Assembly: GCA_045660125.1 (NCBI GenBank)
Contig: JAZRDG010000143.1
Location: 1-49,985 of the forward strand
DNA length: 49,985 nt
From: SVQP01 sp045660125
GTDB taxonomy: Bacteria; Bacillota; Clostridia; Oscillospirales; CAG-272
Direction of reading: 5' to 3'
Part shown: positions 16,463 through 23,727 of the stretch, in pieces
How positions within the stretch are numbered: position 1 is the stretch's first letter
How the letters are laid out: the number at the start of each line of letters is the position of its first letter
Program-made: the position numbers and the translations under genes
The notes under the pieces: model-generated
The model's input: the letters and a program-made list of their open reading frames with translations, nothing else
Database searches by the model: none
Told to the model about the DNA's origin: nothing

Positions 16463-16762
16463 TTATGCTAATACAGTTTCCACAAACTCATAAGAAACAC
16501 CGTTATGCTTGATCTCATATTCCTTACCGGGGGAAAGGATTCCCGTAATGACGAGATCCTGTGCATAAGGCAGTCCGCGACCGTAATCCAAGTCGTAAAT
16601 CAAAAAGGCAACTTGGCAAGTTTCTTGTGCTTTGAATACAGCCAAGCGATCACAACGTGCGCACCATATCAGCTTTGCATCTATGTAAATGGATACAAGA
16701 CACAGCTTATAGTCGTCAATGCTTGTGCGAAAGAGCGGAAATTTTACCTTGATCAATCCCAT
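16463..16762 (-). CDS. Small protein downstream of a structured RNA, unknown
   Basis: 99 residues from ATG 16762, which lies six bases behind a perfect GGAGGT; GTG 16765 is too close to that site. The composition is AT-rich compared with the neighbours, a sign of recent arrival. It is soluble and predicted mixed alpha/beta, and ends with GKEYEIKHNGVSYEFVETV, a beta hairpin-like tail. I recognise no family. The gene has no promoter of its own: directly upstream lie a terminator and a pseudoknotted RNA with a strong promoter, so its mRNA probably comes from read-through. This is the layout of type III toxin-antitoxin loci, where the ORF would be the toxin, but that is inference. Confidence 0.7.
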   Translation of the reverse strand: MGLIKVKFPLFRTSIDDYKLCLVSIYIDAKLIWCARCDRLAVFKAQETCQVAFLIYDLDYGRGLPYAQDLVITGILSPGKEYEIKHNGVSYEFVETVLA

Positions 16763-16786
16763 CACAATACCTCCAAAAAATAAAAA

Positions 16787-16810
16787 GTGCGGCTACCGAA
16801 GCAACCGCAC
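16787..16810 (-). terminator. Terminator of the pseudoknotted RNA
   Basis: Ten-base-pair stem (two G-U pairs) capped by a UUCG tetraloop, followed on the minus strand by TTTTTATTTTTT. It sits just ahead of the ribosome-binding site of the small ORF. Confidence 0.85.
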
Positions 16811-16981
16811 AAAAAACGCAAACTCCGTTAGTCGCCAAACCAACTGTAAATAGTCATAACCTTTCAGCTCGCCACATACAGAAGGAGTTTGCATTTTTGT
16901 CAAACTTACCTATATGTAACGAGAAAAGGGTACAGCTACCCCGTAAAAAATATGTGCATTATGCTATTCAGTTGGTTTGGC
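16787..16981 (-). ncRNA. Pseudoknotted small RNA with own promoter and terminator
   Basis: About 195 nt on the minus strand. Stem 1 pairs GCCAAACCAACTG (16969-16981) with CAGTTGGTTTGGC (16834-16846), 13 bp, extended by AATAG/CTATT past a 2-nt bulge. Stem 2 pairs GCAAACTCC (16884-16892) with GGAGTTTGC (16818-16826), 9 bp. In the RNA the order is stem 1, stem 2, stem 1', stem 2', which is a pseudoknot. A GGGTA/TACCC hairpin lies in between. The promoter at 16988-17016 would start transcription at the first base of stem 1. The RNA ends with a UUCG-loop terminator hairpin (16787-16810) followed by TTTTTATTTTTT. The architecture recalls antitoxin RNAs of type III systems and abiF-associated RNAs; I cannot confirm a family. 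Confidence 0.78.
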
Positions 16982-16987
16982 ATATAT

Positions 16988-17016
16988 AGTATACCACGGT
17001 TTTGGCAGAAAATCAA
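16988..17016 (-). promoter_or_regulatory. Promoter of the pseudoknotted RNA
   Basis: On the minus strand TTGATT (17011-17016), 17-nt spacer, TATACT (16988-16993). The expected start falls at about 16981, the first base of stem 1. Confidence 0.8.
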
Positions 17017-17043
17017 GGTTTTTTATAGAATTTTTGAAAAGTT

Positions 17044-17165
17044 AGCCCGAGGGGAATTAGAACCCTTATTTGCGCCAAAAGTCGTATATGTCTTATACTC
17101 AACCGGCGCAAACCTTGCACACCGCGCGATGCGCGGAGTGCGGGGTTCTAATTCACTGAGGGGAT
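17044..17165. other. Branched palindromic element of unknown class
   Basis: Three nested stems can form on either strand: an outer stem GAATTAGAACCC (17054-17065) with GGGTTCTAATTC (17143-17154); inside it TTGCGCC (17070-17076) with GGCGCAA (17105-17111); and GCAC.CCGCGC (17117-17127) with GCGCGG.GTGC (17131-17141). The left edge, CCCGAGGGGAATT, equals part of the tmRNA 3' end at 17218-17230, a known integration site of mobile elements. No ORF explains it. It could be a dispersed repeat, an att remnant or an RNA. Confidence 0.55.
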
Positions 17166-17169
17166 CAGC

Positions 17170-17212
17170 AAAAAGAAAGAGAGGCTGCCGATGGCAGCCT
17201 CTCTTTCTTTTT
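17170..17212 (-). terminator. Terminator of tmRNA
   Basis: Perfect 20-bp arms (17170-17189 and 17193-17212) with a 3-nt loop, T-rich at the end on the minus strand, starting at the CCA end of tmRNA. Confidence 0.88.
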
Positions 17213-17583
17213 GGTGGACCCGAGGGGAATTGAACCCCTGTCCGAAAGCCCGTTGATACGACCTTCTCCGTGGGCAGTCTGTTATTTAGAATTCCCCCTT
17301 CGCACCGTCAACAGACAGACTTTGCGGCAGGGTAGCCATTTTGTGCATGATCGGTTCAATGGCGAAACACCGATGCACGGTCACCGCTCAATGACGTTGG
17401 GGTCTCGGTCGCGGTAATCCGAGAGCAACGGGCAAGACCGCAGTCTTGCAGCACTGCCTAATTAGGCAGCCAGAGCAACGTTAGAGTTGTCGTTTATTTT
17501 TTAAAATTGGACAGTTTATCGGGATTATCCGGCCCGCCACGCTTATCGTATCGCAAAACCCCCGTCGAAACCATTGCGGGCCC
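17212..17583 (-). ncRNA. ssrA: tmRNA (transfer-messenger RNA)
   Basis: 372 nt, rescues stalled ribosomes by trans-translation together with SmpB. The ends pair as a tRNA-like acceptor stem: GGGCCCG at the 5' end (17577-17583) with CGGGTCC before ACCA at the 3' end, allowing one G-U pair. The T-arm reads GGGGTTCAATTCCCC, and the conserved GGTTTCGACGG follows the 5' end. The tag reading frame ends in NDNSNVALAA and a stop codon (tag region about 17470-17500); the C-terminal ALAA is the usual ClpXP degradation signal. The CCA is encoded. It has its own promoter (17600-17628) and terminator. Confidence 0.95.
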
Positions 17584-17599
17584 ATGCGATAACTCTATT

Positions 17600-17628
17600 A
17601 TTATATATCATTCCCGTGATTTTGTCAA
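17600..17628 (-). promoter_or_regulatory. Promoter of tmRNA
   Basis: On the minus strand TTGACA (17623-17628), 17-nt spacer, TATAAT (17600-17605): a perfect consensus promoter, as expected for an abundant RNA. The start is about nine bases before the mature 5' end. Confidence 0.9.
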
Positions 17629-17686
17629 GCATGAAAAAAGTCGGAATGCAAAATATGCACTTTTGCGCACATTCTATTAAAACGGC

Positions 17687-17715
17687 TTGACAAATGTCAC
17701 TTTTTTTGGTAAAAT
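17687..17715 (+). promoter_or_regulatory. Promoter of the CotH-like gene
   Basis: TTGACA (17687-17692), 17-nt spacer, TAAAAT (17710-17715), divergent from the tmRNA promoter. Confidence 0.78.
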
Positions 17716-17750
17716 ATACGCACGAAAATATGTACAGAAAGGGGATATCT

Positions 17751-19886
17751 ATGAAAAATAACAGATACTTATCCTTATTCCTGTGTTTGTGCTTGACCTT
17801 TGCCATGCTCCTGCCCATGCTCAGCGCATGTAATGAGAGCGGTGGCGAGCAGAATACGACAGAGCAGACCACGAGCGCAGAGACGCAAGCCGATACCGAA
17901 AAGAATCCCGGTGTACAGGGAACGCTGGGCGATCCGGAAACCGCGCCCGAGCCCGGTGAAACGACCGAGCCAGGTAGCGAGACCGAAACAGAGCCCGAGA
18001 CCGGATCTGACACCGATACCGAATCGGAAACCGAAACCGAAACCGATCCCGGTGCCGATCTGCCTCCCGTGGAGCAGACCTGGTCGCTGCCTATTCTGCG
18101 CATTGATACCAACGATGGGCACGATATCACCGACAAGGAAAATTACAAATCCTGCTTAGTCACCTTGGAGAATTGCTCCGAGCCTATGCAGTTTGAGGAC
18201 ATCAGCGCGTCGATTCGCGTGCGTGGCAACTCTACTGCCGTGACCGAGAAAAAGCCCTTCCGCCTCAAGTTTGACAAAAAGCGCAATATGCTTGGTCTCA
18301 ATGACGGCGCAAAGTGCAAGTCGTGGTGCCTGATGGCGGACTATTACGACTATTCGCTCATGCGAAACAGCCTTTCCTTCCGTATGTGCAACGTGCTGCT
18401 GGGCGGTTACTCCTTTGCATCCGATTGCACTTGGGTGGAGCTTTACGTTAACGGCGACTACCGCGGCGTATATCTGCTTTGCGAGCAGACGCAGATCAAT
18501 CCGCACCGCGTGAATATTTATGAAAAGGAAGACACCGAAACCACCCTGGATATCGGTTATCTCATGGTAGGACAGGGCGGCAGAACCGATGAGCCCAACA
18601 CCGTACAGATCAGCTACGGCGGCGGTCACATCACCGATTCTTTGGGCGCTGTGGGCAGCTTTGGCGGCGGTAACTTCTCGCTCTCCTCGGGCGGTGACTA
18701 TACGCGTGAGCAGATCGACTATTGCGCCAAGGTAGTGGGCAATATCGCGCGCCTTTGCTACGCTGCGATCATGGAAAACACCTACTACGAGCTTGACGAG
18801 AACTGGGAGCTTGTACGCAAGACCTCGTTTACCGGCACGACCGAGCGTGAAAAGCAGATCGAGACCATTTCCGCTTACGTGGATATCGAGTCCGCGCTGC
18901 GCATGTATATGACCGATGAGATCGTCAAAAATCTTGACTCGGGCACGTTCAATATGTATATCGATCTTTCTCCCGACGGTGCAAAGAAGCTGACCTTCGG
19001 CCCTCCGTGGGACTATGACTTTGCACTTGCCAACACCAGATACAACACCACCCATTCCACCAAGGGCATGTACGCTGCCAACTTCTCTTACAGTGACGGC
19101 GTGCGCGTCAATCCGTGGTTCGTGCTGTTCTGCCAGGCAGATTGGTTCAACGAGATGTGCGAGCCCGTTTGGATGGAGCAGAGAGACGAGCTGTTTGCCA
19201 TTTGCGAGACCATTCTGGTGGATGCAACGACGCACAAGGACGCATTTAACCGCAATTTTGATCGCTGGAAGATCCTTGGCACGATGAATCAGGGTCACCA
19301 GGCTGACGACGTATTTGGCTTTGAAACGCACGACGACGCTGCCAACTTCGTCTATAACTGGCTGTACAAGCGTCTGCTTTACCTTGATACCGTATGGGGC
19401 GACCGCGTCACTCTTGAGCCCGAGGGCAACAAGGCGTACTCGCATATCAACTTTGCCGAGAGCGACCGCAGCGATTTGTTTGACGGCTTTAATAACTGTG
19501 TAGGCTCGTTCAGAGAGAACAGCTATTATCGCTTATCGGTGCTTGAGCCGCATGATCCTTACGTGCATATCCGTTACGAGGATAACGGCGCAAATCTTGA
19601 AGCGGACGATTACAGCGTGATCGAGGTCACCTACCGCATACCCACGACGAACAGAAAATCCGACTACCAAGCAGAAATCTTTTTGTGCTCGGGACAATAC
19701 GTGCATCCCACGGGCGGCGTTTCTGTAGTCTTTGACCTGATTGCCGACGGGGAATGGCACACCGCACGCGTGCAGCTGCCCGGTGGCGTTTGGGGCGGCA
19801 CGGTGCACCAGCTTCGCCTTGATTTCTTTAGCAACTGCGAGCGCGGCGACGAGTTCCATTTGCAGAGCCTTGTGTTGACCAACTAG
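17751..19886 (+). CDS. CotH-kinase family surface lipoprotein
   Basis: 711 residues. A lipoprotein signal ends in LSAC (Cys27). Residues about 55-110 are a Glu/Thr/Pro/Asp-rich stalk like that of the lipoprotein encoded at 11943. The CotH kinase domain follows: RVRGNST with a later FRLKF, WCLMADYYDYSLMRNSLSFRM, VNGDYRGVYLLCEQ, and FGPPWDYDFAL, whose Asp residues bind the nucleotide metal. A C-terminal beta domain of about 130 residues may bind carbohydrate. CotH proteins are atypical protein kinases of spore coats, but secreted forms in clostridia also occur near cellulosome and wall proteins. ATG 17751 follows AGAAAGGGG. The stop codon sits inside a 22-bp palindrome (19874-19895), the first element of hairpin array 2. 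Confidence 0.9.
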   Translation: MKNNRYLSLFLCLCLTFAMLLPMLSACNESGGEQNTTEQTTSAETQADTEKNPGVQGTLGDPETAPEPGETTEPGSETETEPETGSDTDTESETETETDPGADLPPVEQTWSLPILRIDTNDGHDITDKENYKSCLVTLENCSEPMQFEDISASIRVRGNSTAVTEKKPFRLKFDKKRNMLGLNDGAKCKSWCLMADYYDYSLMRNSLSFRMCNVLLGGYSFASDCTWVELYVNGDYRGVYLLCEQTQINPHRVNIYEKEDTETTLDIGYLMVGQGGRTDEPNTVQISYGGGHITDSLGAVGSFGGGNFSLSSGGDYTREQIDYCAKVVGNIARLCYAAIMENTYYELDENWELVRKTSFTGTTEREKQIETISAYVDIESALRMYMTDEIVKNLDSGTFNMYIDLSPDGAKKLTFGPPWDYDFALANTRYNTTHSTKGMYAANFSYSDGVRVNPWFVLFCQADWFNEMCEPVWMEQRDELFAICETILVDATTHKDAFNRNFDRWKILGTMNQGHQADDVFGFETHDDAANFVYNWLYKRLLYLDTVWGDRVTLEPEGNKAYSHINFAESDRSDLFDGFNNCVGSFRENSYYRLSVLEPHDPYVHIRYEDNGANLEADDYSVIEVTYRIPTTNRKSDYQAEIFLCSGQYVHPTGGVSVVFDLIADGEWHTARVQLPGGVWGGTVHQLRLDFFSNCERGDEFHLQSLVLTN

Positions 19887-20066
19887 TTGGTCAACGATGT
19901 GTTCCGCTTCGCGAAACGTGATGTACCCTTTGGGAGTGATGCTTCCTGCGGAAGTGATGGACGCTTCGCGAGTTAATATGCGGAACACATCACATCACTA
20001 TGCGCCATAGGTGCAGAGCATCACTATGCAAAGCATACCATCACTTCGGCGAAGCCGATCCATCAC
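19874..20066. repeat. Hairpin array 2 (large nested palindrome)
   Basis: A 22-bp palindrome (19874-19895) spans the stop codon of the CotH-like gene. Then GATGTGTTCCGC (19896-19907) pairs with GCGGAACACATC (19980-19991), enclosing small hairpins such as CTTCC-TGC-GGAAG (19942-19954). The right side holds CTATG-CGC-CATAG (19998-20010), TATGC-AAA-GCATA (20025-20037) and TCGGC-GAA-GCCGA (20046-20058). Linkers read GTGATG in the left half (19918, 19936, 19954) and CATCAC in the right half (for example 20038-20044), so the linker orientation flips as in array 1. No coding potential. Confidence 0.72.
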
Positions 20067-20092
20067 AATTTAACTGGAAAAAGAGGTTATCT

Positions 20093-20458
20093 ATGGCGGA
20101 ATCAAAAATGCGTGAACTTTCAATGGATTTTGCTGTTGAGATTGTGAAACTGGTCAGTGTCTTAAAATCCAACCGCGAATCAGTTATTGCAAATCAAATA
20201 GGCAGAAGTGGGACAAGTATAGGCGCGAATATTCATGAGGCGCAATACGCACAGAGTCGAAAGGATTTTATTTCAAAACTTGAAATAGCACTGAAAGAGG
20301 CAAGTGAAACAGGGTATTGGTTAGAACTTCTATATAGAACCAATTACATTGACCAAGAACGATACAAAGCATTGTCTGAACAGTGTGCGAGACTTCGCGT
20401 AATGCTTATTTCGTCATGCAGAACAGCGAAAGCCAATCAAGATGAATCATATAGATAA
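20093..20458 (+). CDS. Four-helix bundle protein (23S rRNA IVS family)
   Basis: 121 residues, all-helical, matching the four-helix bundle family first seen in intervening sequences of 23S rRNA genes: FAVEIVKLV near the start, then IANQIGRSGTSIGANIHEAQYAQSRKDFISKLEIALKEASETGYWLELL. Its biochemical role is unknown; related bundles (Avd) serve diversity-generating retroelements, but no reverse transcriptase is nearby. ATG 20093 follows AAGAGG. The gene is clearly more AT-rich than its neighbours and is wedged between hairpin array 2 and a terminator, with no promoter that I can see, so it looks acquired and may depend on read-through from the CotH-like gene. Confidence 0.88.
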   Translation: MAESKMRELSMDFAVEIVKLVSVLKSNRESVIANQIGRSGTSIGANIHEAQYAQSRKDFISKLEIALKEASETGYWLELLYRTNYIDQERYKALSEQCARLRVMLISSCRTAKANQDESYR

Positions 20459-20463
20459 ATAAT

Positions 20464-20503
20464 AAAAAGGGTTAGTAGGTAACGATATCTACTAACCTTT
20501 TTT
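20464..20503. terminator. Bidirectional terminator
   Basis: AAAAAGGGTTAGTAG and CTACTAACCTTTTTT form the stem around a loop of about 10 nt. It ends the four-helix bundle gene (plus) and the convergent hydrolase gene (minus), whose stop codon is at 20505. Confidence 0.85.
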
Positions 20504-20504
20504 A

Positions 20505-21593
20505 TCAGATGCATTTGTGCGAATCCAAAAGCTCCCGCACACCTTGGCAAAACACCTCGGGCTTATCAAAAAACACGGTATGCGCGCCGTCGGGGATGCG
20601 CAAGATGCGCTTATCGGGCGCACAGACCTTGCGATAATACTCCTCAATCATGTCGGCAGGGCAGATGCGGTCGTCGTCCGCGGTCAGAAAATATACGGGC
20701 GTGCGGAAATCGGGCGGCAGACGGCGCAGGTCAAATTCCATGCTCAGATAGGAAATGAGCGGCGACTCGTGCGCAAAATAGGCGTGCGGCAAAAGCATCT
20801 GCCGCAGCTTCCAGCGCAGATCAAGCAAATGGCAGTCGGGCGAGAGCAGCCCCGTGCGGATATAGGCAGCCATGGACTTGCAATCCGCGTTTTTTTGATA
20901 CGCGCAGGTCGCATCGCGCAGCTTGGCGTATGCCATAAAGCCGCTTTTGGAAAAATGCTCGTCAAGGGCAGAGAAGTCCTTGATCTCCTTTTCCAAGCGC
21001 TGTGCACGTGCGCGGTCACCTGCAAGCCTTGCGCGTTCGGCGGCTTGCATGGCAGCGTACACCGTGCCCGACAGAATATGCACGCATTGGCAGACCGAGA
21101 GATAGCAATGCAGCCGCTCGGGGTGCAATTTCGCGTACAGCACGCCGGGCACAGTACCCCAGGAATAGCCCAGCAGAATGATCTTTTGCTTGCCAAAGCG
21201 CGTGCACAGATACTCCACCAGCTCGTCAAGATCGCGCAGGATCTGCCCCACGCTCACGGGCGCATCCTTGCCGCGGCTGGCATAAAAGGTGCGGCCGCAG
21301 CCGCGCTGATCCCAGTTGACCAAGGTGTAATCCTGCTCCAGCTGCTTTTGGTAGTGGTAGGAAAGGCAGGAGGTGGGATTGCCGGGGCCACCGTGCAAAA
21401 ACAGAATGATCGGGTTGCGAGAATCCTGCCCGCGAATCTGAATATACTGCTTGATGCCGCCTAAGCTCACGTAGCGGCATTCCTGTATGCCGTGCGCCGA
21501 AACGATACTGTGCCGCCAGATCTGCCCCGCACGCGTCAGCGCAAACGCGCAGGGCAGCGCCAGCGCAGGGGCTACGATGGAAAGAACGCTCAT
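20505..21593 (-). CDS. Alpha/beta hydrolase (S33 aminopeptidase-like)
   Basis: 362 residues. An N-terminal hydrophobic segment (about 4-20) may anchor it in the membrane. The hydrolase core shows the oxyanion motif HGGPG (67-71), WDQRGCGRT, the nucleophile elbow GYSWG with Ser144, an Asp in DDDRICP and a His in GAHTVFF, the order of prolyl aminopeptidases and related S33 enzymes. A cap domain of helices lies between residues about 170 and 270. The true substrate is unknown; many proteins with this signature are lipases or lactonases. The ribosome-binding site is GGAG, eight bases before ATG. Confidence 0.87.
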   Translation of the reverse strand: MSVLSIVAPALALPCAFALTRAGQIWRHSIVSAHGIQECRYVSLGGIKQYIQIRGQDSRNPIILFLHGGPGNPTSCLSYHYQKQLEQDYTLVNWDQRGCGRTFYASRGKDAPVSVGQILRDLDELVEYLCTRFGKQKIILLGYSWGTVPGVLYAKLHPERLHCYLSVCQCVHILSGTVYAAMQAAERARLAGDRARAQRLEKEIKDFSALDEHFSKSGFMAYAKLRDATCAYQKNADCKSMAAYIRTGLLSPDCHLLDLRWKLRQMLLPHAYFAHESPLISYLSMEFDLRRLPPDFRTPVYFLTADDDRICPADMIEEYYRKVCAPDKRILRIPDGAHTVFFDKPEVFCQGVRELLDSHKCI

Positions 21594-21696
21594 AAATTCT
21601 CCTATATTTACGTAATACTCTTATTGTTGCAGATTTTGGGAGAATTATTCTGCTTTTTGTGGGGATATACGGGCGGACACAAGAAAACGGACACAA

Positions 21697-21725
21697 AAAA
21701 GCGACCTTTATGCAAGGTCGCTTTT
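21697..21725 (-). terminator. Terminator of the PPTase gene
   Basis: Arms 21697-21708 and 21714-21725 (AAAAGCGACCTT and complement) with a 5-nt loop. It overlaps the last codons of the PPTase gene; T-tract on the minus strand. Confidence 0.8.
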
Positions 21726-22328
21726 CAGAATACTTGCCACGTAGCCCTCGGGGGCGGTGGGGGTGAGTAATTTTATGCCGCAAACGGTTTGCGCATCGGG
21801 ATCAAAGGCAACGGCACCAAGGTCTGTAGAAATACCCGTGCCCGTCATTTTGACGTAGGATTCCTTTGCCGTCCACACGCGATAAAACCGCGCGCAGGTG
21901 TCGGGATCGGTCACGTTGCCGTCCGGCACAGGATTGCCGCCCCAAACGTATGCTGCCTCGGTTTCGGTGAAATATCGCCCCACCATGCCTGCGCGAAAGG
22001 GCTTGATCAGCTCGATATCCGCGCCCACGGGAGTATCGGACACCGCGCACAGCACGTACTCGCCGCTGTGGCTGACGCTGAAATGCAGGGGCAGGTTGGC
22101 ATACGGCTTGCCCTTGTCACCGTAGGTAAAGGTGATGTCCTCGGGGGCTACGCCCGACGCCTTGGCAAGCATGCGCCGCGCCAGCATATCGGCACAAAGG
22201 CAACGCTTGCGGTCGTCCTCGTGGCGAAAACGGTCGGCGCGCGCCTGCCGTTCGGGCGAGGCGGCACGATACATGGCGTCGTATTGCGCTTCGGTATAGT
22301 TGCGTATATTGCAAAATTCGTACGTCAT
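21708..22328 (-). CDS. 4'-phosphopantetheinyl transferase, Sfp-type
   Basis: 206 residues. It transfers phosphopantetheine from CoA to carrier proteins. Typical motifs are GDKGKPY, FSVSHSGEYVLCAVS, the metal-binding VGADIE, and FYRVWTAKESYVKMTGTG with the catalytic WxxKES. Length is normal for the Sfp type, which serves polyketide/peptide synthases and sometimes fatty acid synthesis. No synthase genes are in the window, so the partner is unknown. It has its own promoter, divergent from the phosphoesterase gene. Confidence 0.93.
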   Translation of the reverse strand: MTYEFCNIRNYTEAQYDAMYRAASPERQARADRFRHEDDRKRCLCADMLARRMLAKASGVAPEDITFTYGDKGKPYANLPLHFSVSHSGEYVLCAVSDTPVGADIELIKPFRAGMVGRYFTETEAAYVWGGNPVPDGNVTDPDTCARFYRVWTAKESYVKMTGTGISTDLGAVAFDPDAQTVCGIKLLTPTAPEGYVASILKSDLA

Positions 22329-22355
22329 GCCGCACCTCCGTGTTTTAGTATTAAC

Positions 22356-22384
22356 ATTATATCAAATCTCGGCATCACAGTCAA
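22356..22384 (-). promoter_or_regulatory. Promoter of the PPTase gene
   Basis: On the minus strand TTGACT (22379-22384), 17-nt spacer, TATAAT (22356-22361). Confidence 0.82.
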
Positions 22385-22392
22385 GCATAATC

Positions 22393-22421
22393 TTGACATT
22401 CGCGGCACTTTGCGCTATAAT
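22393..22421 (+). promoter_or_regulatory. Promoter of the phosphoesterase operon
   Basis: TTGACA (22393-22398), 17-nt spacer, TATAAT (22416-22421). Its -35 box lies only eight bases from the -35 box of the divergent PPTase promoter. Confidence 0.85.
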
Positions 22422-22450
22422 GTTAGCAACGAACAAAAAGGAGGCAGGGT

Positions 22451-23215
22451 ATGAGGATCACACGCTATGCGCTGCAAGCGCAAAATTTGCCGCGCAGCCT
22501 ACGCATTGCCCTTGTGGCAGACCTGCATAACCGCGCCCCCGACGAGGTGCTGCTGGCAGTTGGCGAGATCAAGCCCGACGTGATCTGCATTGCAGGGGAT
22601 CTGACCGAGGCGCTGGACGGCACGCAGGATGACAAAAGCCAAAACGGTTTTGCCGCCCTGGACGCGCTGTGCAAAATTGCGCCCACGTTTTACGCGCCGG
22701 GAAATCACGAGATCGGTGCAAGCCACAAGCACCTGCGCCAATATCCTCCCGCGCCCGACAAGGTGCGCATCACGCCCCAAAATCTGGCGCGAATCCAAGA
22801 GAGCGGCGCTTGCTTTCTGGATAACGCTTTTGTACAGTGGCAGGGAATTGCCATAGGCGGACTTGGCTCGGGGCTTTTGAACCAAGACGGCAAGCCCGAC
22901 GTGGACGCGCTGAGCGGCTTTTTCGCCCATGAGGGCTATAAGATCCTGCTTTGCCACCACCCCGAGTACTACGCCAAATATCTGCGCGACAGGCACGTGG
23001 ATCTGGTGCTTTCGGGGCACGCGCACGGCGGTCAATGGCGGCTGCTTGGCAAGGGGCTGTACGCGCCCGATCAAGGCGTTTTGCCCAAGTATACCTCGGG
23101 TATGCACGAGGGCAGGCTGATCATCTCACGCGGCACGGCAAACACGGGCGGCATGATACCGCGCTTGTTTAATCCGCGCGAGGTCGTATGTATTCAAATC
23201 AATGAAAAGGAGTAA
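22451..23215 (+). CDS. Metallophosphoesterase, YkuE-like
   Basis: 254 residues, all calcineurin-type metal motifs present: VADLH (22-26), IAGDLTE, PGNHE, LCHHPEYY and SGHAHGGQ. Members hydrolyse phosphodiesters or phospholipid heads such as UDP-diacylglucosamine; the substrate here is open. No signal peptide or membrane segment is seen, unlike many YkuE proteins. A strong AAGGAGG precedes ATG. The gene heads a likely operon with the nicotinamidase-like gene, whose ribosome-binding site overlaps its stop codon. Confidence 0.9.
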   Translation: MRITRYALQAQNLPRSLRIALVADLHNRAPDEVLLAVGEIKPDVICIAGDLTEALDGTQDDKSQNGFAALDALCKIAPTFYAPGNHEIGASHKHLRQYPPAPDKVRITPQNLARIQESGACFLDNAFVQWQGIAIGGLGSGLLNQDGKPDVDALSGFFAHEGYKILLCHHPEYYAKYLRDRHVDLVLSGHAHGGQWRLLGKGLYAPDQGVLPKYTSGMHEGRLIISRGTANTGGMIPRLFNPREVVCIQINEKE

Positions 23216-23219
23216 TATC

Positions 23220-23726
23220 ATGAAAATTTTGGTTGTTGTCGATATGCAAAAGGATTTTGTGGACGGTGCGCTTGGCTCTGCCGAGGCGGCCGCTATCGTG
23301 CCTGCGGTAAAGGCGCTGATCGAGGGCTTTGACGGCGAGGTGTACTTTACCCGTGACACGCACTTTGAAAATTACATGAGCACCGAGGAAGGCAAGCATC
23401 TGCCCGTCCCGCACTGCATCAAGGATACCGACGGCTGGCAGATTATCCCCGCGCTGGACGAGCTGCGCACCACTAAGCCTATTGACAAGCTGACCTTTGG
23501 CTCTAAAGAATTGATCGCGCTGCTTGCCGAAAAGCAGGGCATTGAGAGCATCACACTCTGCGGTCTGTGCACCGATATCTGCGTCATTTCCAACGCGCTG
23601 CTTATCAAGGCGTATTACCCCGAAATTCCGCTTTTCGTGGTTGCAAACGCTTGCGCAGGCGTGACTCCCGAGAGCCACCAAAACGCGCTGAATGCCATGC
23701 GCATGTGTCAGGTTGAGATCGTCTGA
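23220..23726 (+). CDS. Isochorismatase-family cysteine hydrolase (nicotinamidase-like)
   Basis: 168 residues. Catalytic triad by family pattern: Asp8 in VVVDMQKDF, Lys90 in DKLTFGS and Cys121 in GLCTDICV. It resembles nicotinamidases that convert nicotinamide to nicotinate for NAD salvage, though the family includes other amidases. Start at 23220, behind AAAAGGAG; the upstream ATG at 23202 lies within the previous gene and ahead of that site. Length is at the short end for nicotinamidases. Confidence 0.85.
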   Translation: MKILVVVDMQKDFVDGALGSAEAAAIVPAVKALIEGFDGEVYFTRDTHFENYMSTEEGKHLPVPHCIKDTDGWQIIPALDELRTTKPIDKLTFGSKELIALLAEKQGIESITLCGLCTDICVISNALLIKAYYPEIPLFVVANACAGVTPESHQNALNAMRMCQVEIV

Positions 23727-23727
23727 T

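Noticed and set aside
17044..17160. A tRNA gene suggested by the T-arm-like GGGTTCTAATTC
   Set aside because: No anticodon arm, D-arm or matching acceptor stem can be formed; the stems build a different branched shape.
20093..20458. Diversity-generating retroelement (Avd-like bundle)
   Set aside because: No reverse transcriptase, template repeat or variable repeat is visible nearby.
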